Positions 61,935 to 64,000 of a DNA stretch of 64,000 bases are shown here, one piece after another. The notes below the pieces were generated by a model. That model saw nothing but the letters and a program-made list of their open reading frames with translations. It was not told the origin of the DNA and made no database searches. A program made the position numbers and the translations under genes. How positions within the stretch are numbered: position 1 is the first letter of the stretch; the number at the start of each line of letters is the position of its first letter. The stretch comes from Minwuia sp048007105 (GTDB lineage Bacteria > Pseudomonadota > Alphaproteobacteria > Minwuiales > Minwuiaceae), in the NCBI RefSeq assembly GCF_048007105.1, contig NZ_CP180352.1, forward strand, positions 3,410,001-3,474,000, read 5' to 3'.

Positions 61935-62645
61935 CTAACCGGATGGCCGGATCTCCCGGTCGAACGCCACGTTGGCCTCGTCGTAGATCCGGTATTCCTG
62001 CTCGTTCCAGAAGACGCGGCCCGTCGGATCGCCCGGCCCGAAGCCGGCGAGCCATCGCGCCGTCGGGTAGACGTCCGCAGGGTCCTGCGGTGCGTTGGGG
62101 TTCATGCCGGACTTCGTCGGACCCGGGATCAGCCCGTTGACCAGAATGCCGTCGTCCAGCGCCTCGCGCGCCGCCGAACGAGTCAGGGTGTAGAGTCCGC
62201 CCTTGGAAGCGCCATAGGCCGCGAAGCCCTTGCCGCCGACCTCGGCAGCCCGTGACAGCGTGTTGACGATATGCCCGCCGCCCTGCGCCTTCATAACCGG
62301 CAGCGCGGCGCGGATGCCGTAATAGGGACCGAACAGGTTCACCGCGATCAGCTTCTCGAACTGCCCCGGCGCATGCTCGCCGACCGGCACCCGGAAGCCG
62401 AGCCCGGCATTGTTGAACAGCACGTCCAGCCGCCCGTGCCGCTCTGCCGCGCCATCGATGAGCGCCTTGACCTGGGCCTCGTCGGCGACGTCGCAGCGGA
62501 CCATCTCGAACGGCCAGTCGCCGTCCATCCCGGCCACATCAGCGCCGAGAACGACAGCGCCGTCGGCGTGAAAGCCCTCGGCGATGGCGCGCCCGATCCC
62601 GCTTGCCGCGCCGGTGATAACGATGATCTTCCCCTGCACGCTCAC
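61935..62645 (-). CDS. Short-chain dehydrogenase/reductase
   Basis: A 236-residue SDR with the NAD motif TGAASGIG, NNAGLG, the catalytic YGASKGG (Tyr and Lys, Ser in the preceding TLSR) and a substrate-side loop PTKSGMNPNAPQDP. The GTG start overlaps the aminotransferase stop (GTGA). The acidic D after the second strand (ADVAG) suggests NAD rather than NADP. Its substrate may be produced by the aminotransferase upstream. Confidence 0.85.
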   Translation of the reverse strand: MSVQGKIIVITGAASGIGRAIAEGFHADGAVVLGADVAGMDGDWPFEMVRCDVADEAQVKALIDGAAERHGRLDVLFNNAGLGFRVPVGEHAPGQFEKLIAVNLFGPYYGIRAALPVMKAQGGGHIVNTLSRAAEVGGKGFAAYGASKGGLYTLTRSAAREALDDGILVNGLIPGPTKSGMNPNAPQDPADVYPTARWLAGFGPGDPTGRVFWNEQEYRIYDEANVAFDREIRPSG

Positions 62646-64000
62646 GCCATCACCGCCGCCGCCTTCGGCGCGAAATCGGACAGGCCCTGCCGAAGAAGCT
62701 CGACGATCAAATCGATTTCCTCCGAGGTGACATTCAAGGGCGGCGTGACGAGGAAGTGGTCGCCGCGGACGCCATCCAGCATGCGCCGGGAATAGATGAT
62801 CAGACCTCGGTCGTAGCAGGCCTGCGCGATGGCGCTGCCGGCGTCGAGCGAGGGCGGCAGCGGAATGCGCTGCTGGCGGTCGGCCATGACGTCGAAGCCA
62901 AGCATCAGGCCCTTGCCCCGGACCTCGCCGATGAAGGGAAACTCGTCCATCAGGCCCTCCAGCCTGGCCTTCAGGACAGCGCCCTTTTCGGCCGCATTGG
63001 CGACAAGGTCGTTGTCCATCAGCACGTCGAGCACCGCCAGCCCCGCGGCGCAGGCAAGCGGCCCGGCCGAATAGGTATGGCCGTGTGCGTAGCCGCCGGC
63101 GTCCTCGACGGTCTGGACGATGTCGCCGCGCGCCATCACCGCGCCCAGCGGCACGTAGCCGGCGGCGAGCCCCTTGGCCATGGCGACAATGTCCGGGTTC
63201 GCCAGCCAGTGTTCGCCCGCGAGATACCTTCCCGTCCGCCCGGAGCCGCACATCACCTCGTCATAGATCAGCAGCAGCCCGTAGCGGTCGCAGATTTCCC
63301 GAACCCGGGCGTAGTAGACATCCGGCGGGGTCAGCGCCCCGGTCGCCGCGCCGCCGATCGGCTCGACGATGAAGGCGAGCACCGTGGACGGCCCCTGAGC
63401 AATGATCTGGTCTTCCAGCATGTTGGCGTAGCGGAGTGCGGCCTCGTCCTCGCTCTCGTGCTCTGGCCGTTCCACGACGAAGGGCGCGGGGATCTTCGGC
63501 TGGGTCTGCATCATCGGCGCGAAGGGCGCGAACATCTGCGGATCGCCGGTGAGCGAGAGCGCGCCCAGCGTCGAGCCGTGATAGGAGGGCAGCCGGGAGA
63601 TGATCTTGTAGCGGGTGGCCTCGCCCTTCGCGATGGCGTACTGGCGCGCCAGCTTGATCGCGCCCTCCACGGCCTCGGAACCGCCGGAGCAGAAGAAGGC
63701 ACGCGTCAGCCCTTTGGGCGCCCCAAGTACGGCCAGCCGGTCGGCCAGCCGCTCCGCCGGGCCGTTCTTGAAATGGCTGCGGAAGGCGAAGCAGATGTCG
63801 TCCATCTGCGCCCGCATGGCCTCGACCACGGCGCGGTTGTTGTGGCCGATATTGGTGGTCTGCGGTCCGCAGGATGCGTCGACATAGCGCCGTCCGTCAT
63901 CGTCCCAGATGTAGATCCCGTCGCCCTTCACCGCGACCGGACGGTCGGCGGTGGGCCAGAAGAACATCGACGACGGTTCGTTGCGGCCATGCCGCGGCGT
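62642..64000 (-). CDS. Class III PLP-dependent aminotransferase, 5' end outside the window
   Basis: At least 441 residues, with the frame still open at the right edge (the in-window stretch before the first ATG reads HGRNEPSSMFFW). Motifs: CSGGSEAVEGAIKLARQY, PSYHGSTLGALS, the Asp in IYDEVMCGSGRTG and the PLP-Lys in AMAKGLAAGYVPLGAVMA. It is a fold type I transaminase of the aspartate aminotransferase family and a paralogue of the one at 16.5 kb. Substrate unknown; it forms an overlapping unit with the SDR. Confidence 0.9.
   Translation of the reverse strand, partial: TPRHGRNEPSSMFFWPTADRPVAVKGDGIYIWDDDGRRYVDASCGPQTTNIGHNNRAVVEAMRAQMDDICFAFRSHFKNGPAERLADRLAVLGAPKGLTRAFFCSGGSEAVEGAIKLARQYAIAKGEATRYKIISRLPSYHGSTLGALSLTGDPQMFAPFAPMMQTQPKIPAPFVVERPEHESEDEAALRYANMLEDQIIAQGPSTVLAFIVEPIGGAATGALTPPDVYYARVREICDRYGLLLIYDEVMCGSGRTGRYLAGEHWLANPDIVAMAKGLAAGYVPLGAVMARGDIVQTVEDAGGYAHGHTYSAGPLACAAGLAVLDVLMDNDLVANAAEKGAVLKARLEGLMDEFPFIGEVRGKGLMLGFDVMADRQQRIPLPPSLDAGSAIAQACYDRGLIIYSRRMLDGVRGDHFLVTPPLNVTSEEIDLIVELLRQGLSDFAPKAAAVMA

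Overview
The window is high-GC, densely coded DNA that looks like an alphaproteobacterial chromosome, most likely Rhodospirillales-like. The evidence is the cckA-flagellar-recA-alaS block, CtrA-like half sites (TTAACCAT type) in the flagellar promoter region, a GTAC-N7-GTTC element upstream of recA that is one base from the alphaproteobacterial SOS box, a C1/A72 initiator tRNA, and the abundance of TRAP, BMP-type ABC and CoA-ester genes. Genus cannot be fixed from the sequence alone.

Layout, left to right. (1) 1-6.0 kb: heme-iron acquisition. A leftward unit (IsdG-like monooxygenase, HemP, TonB-dependent heme receptor, HmuT start) diverges from a rightward exbB-exbD-exbD-tonB energiser unit. 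The shared control region holds a TTGCAA palindrome and a Fur-like GATAAT element. (2) 6.0-14.4 kb: a leftward cluster that reads as a pyroglutamate (5-oxoproline) pathway: LysR regulator, D-glutamate-cyclase-like DUF1445 protein, TRAP transporter DctPQM and a full-length 5-oxoprolinase. (3) 14.4-19.2 kb: SH3-domain protein, a 63-aa conserved small protein, an EthD-like protein, a class III aminotransferase and a Bcr/CflA-type MFS exporter. (4) 19.4-32.6 kb: two complete BMP-type (nucleoside-like) ABC importers. The first is operonic with a RidA protein and an isochorismatase-type amidohydrolase (RutC/RutB-like) and faces a TetR gene with a palindromic operator. The second faces an amidase. 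(5) 32.6-34.7 kb: an Rrf2 (NsrR-like) Fe-S regulator and a Rieske oxygenase alpha subunit, with similar AT-rich boxes upstream of both. (6) 34.8-41.0 kb: fasciclin protein, SOUL lipoprotein, phaB, a second copy of the 63-aa protein, then a CaiB-type CoA-transferase plus MaoC/FAS1-type hydratase pair divergent from an XRE/short-chain-fatty-acyl regulator. (7) 41.0-42.2 kb: a small decayed mobile patch (IS3-like transposase tail, broken serine recombinase, orphan lipoprotein) beside tRNA-fMet. (8) 42.3-47.5 kb: alaS, a voltage-type K+ channel with a CNBD, a VOC protein and a lone LivM permease in one overlapping run. (9) 47.7-56.7 kb: a degenerate methyltransferase-like protein, recA, cckA, flhB-fliR-fliQ-fliE-flgC-flgB, divergent fliO-fliP and a DksA/TraR protein. 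(10) 56.7-64 kb: methylcrotonyl-CoA carboxylase (mccB-mccA) for leucine breakdown, VOC, SnoaL-like, small membrane and SDR proteins, and a class III aminotransferase cut by the window end.

The strongest system-level inferences are the pyroglutamate uptake/catabolism operon, the Rut-like amide-nitrogen scavenging region with two BMP importers, the Rrf2-Rieske unit, and the self-contained CoA-transferase/hydratase/regulator module. The two 63-aa proteins are the least explained genes. No CRISPR array, intact IS, prophage or rRNA operon was seen.
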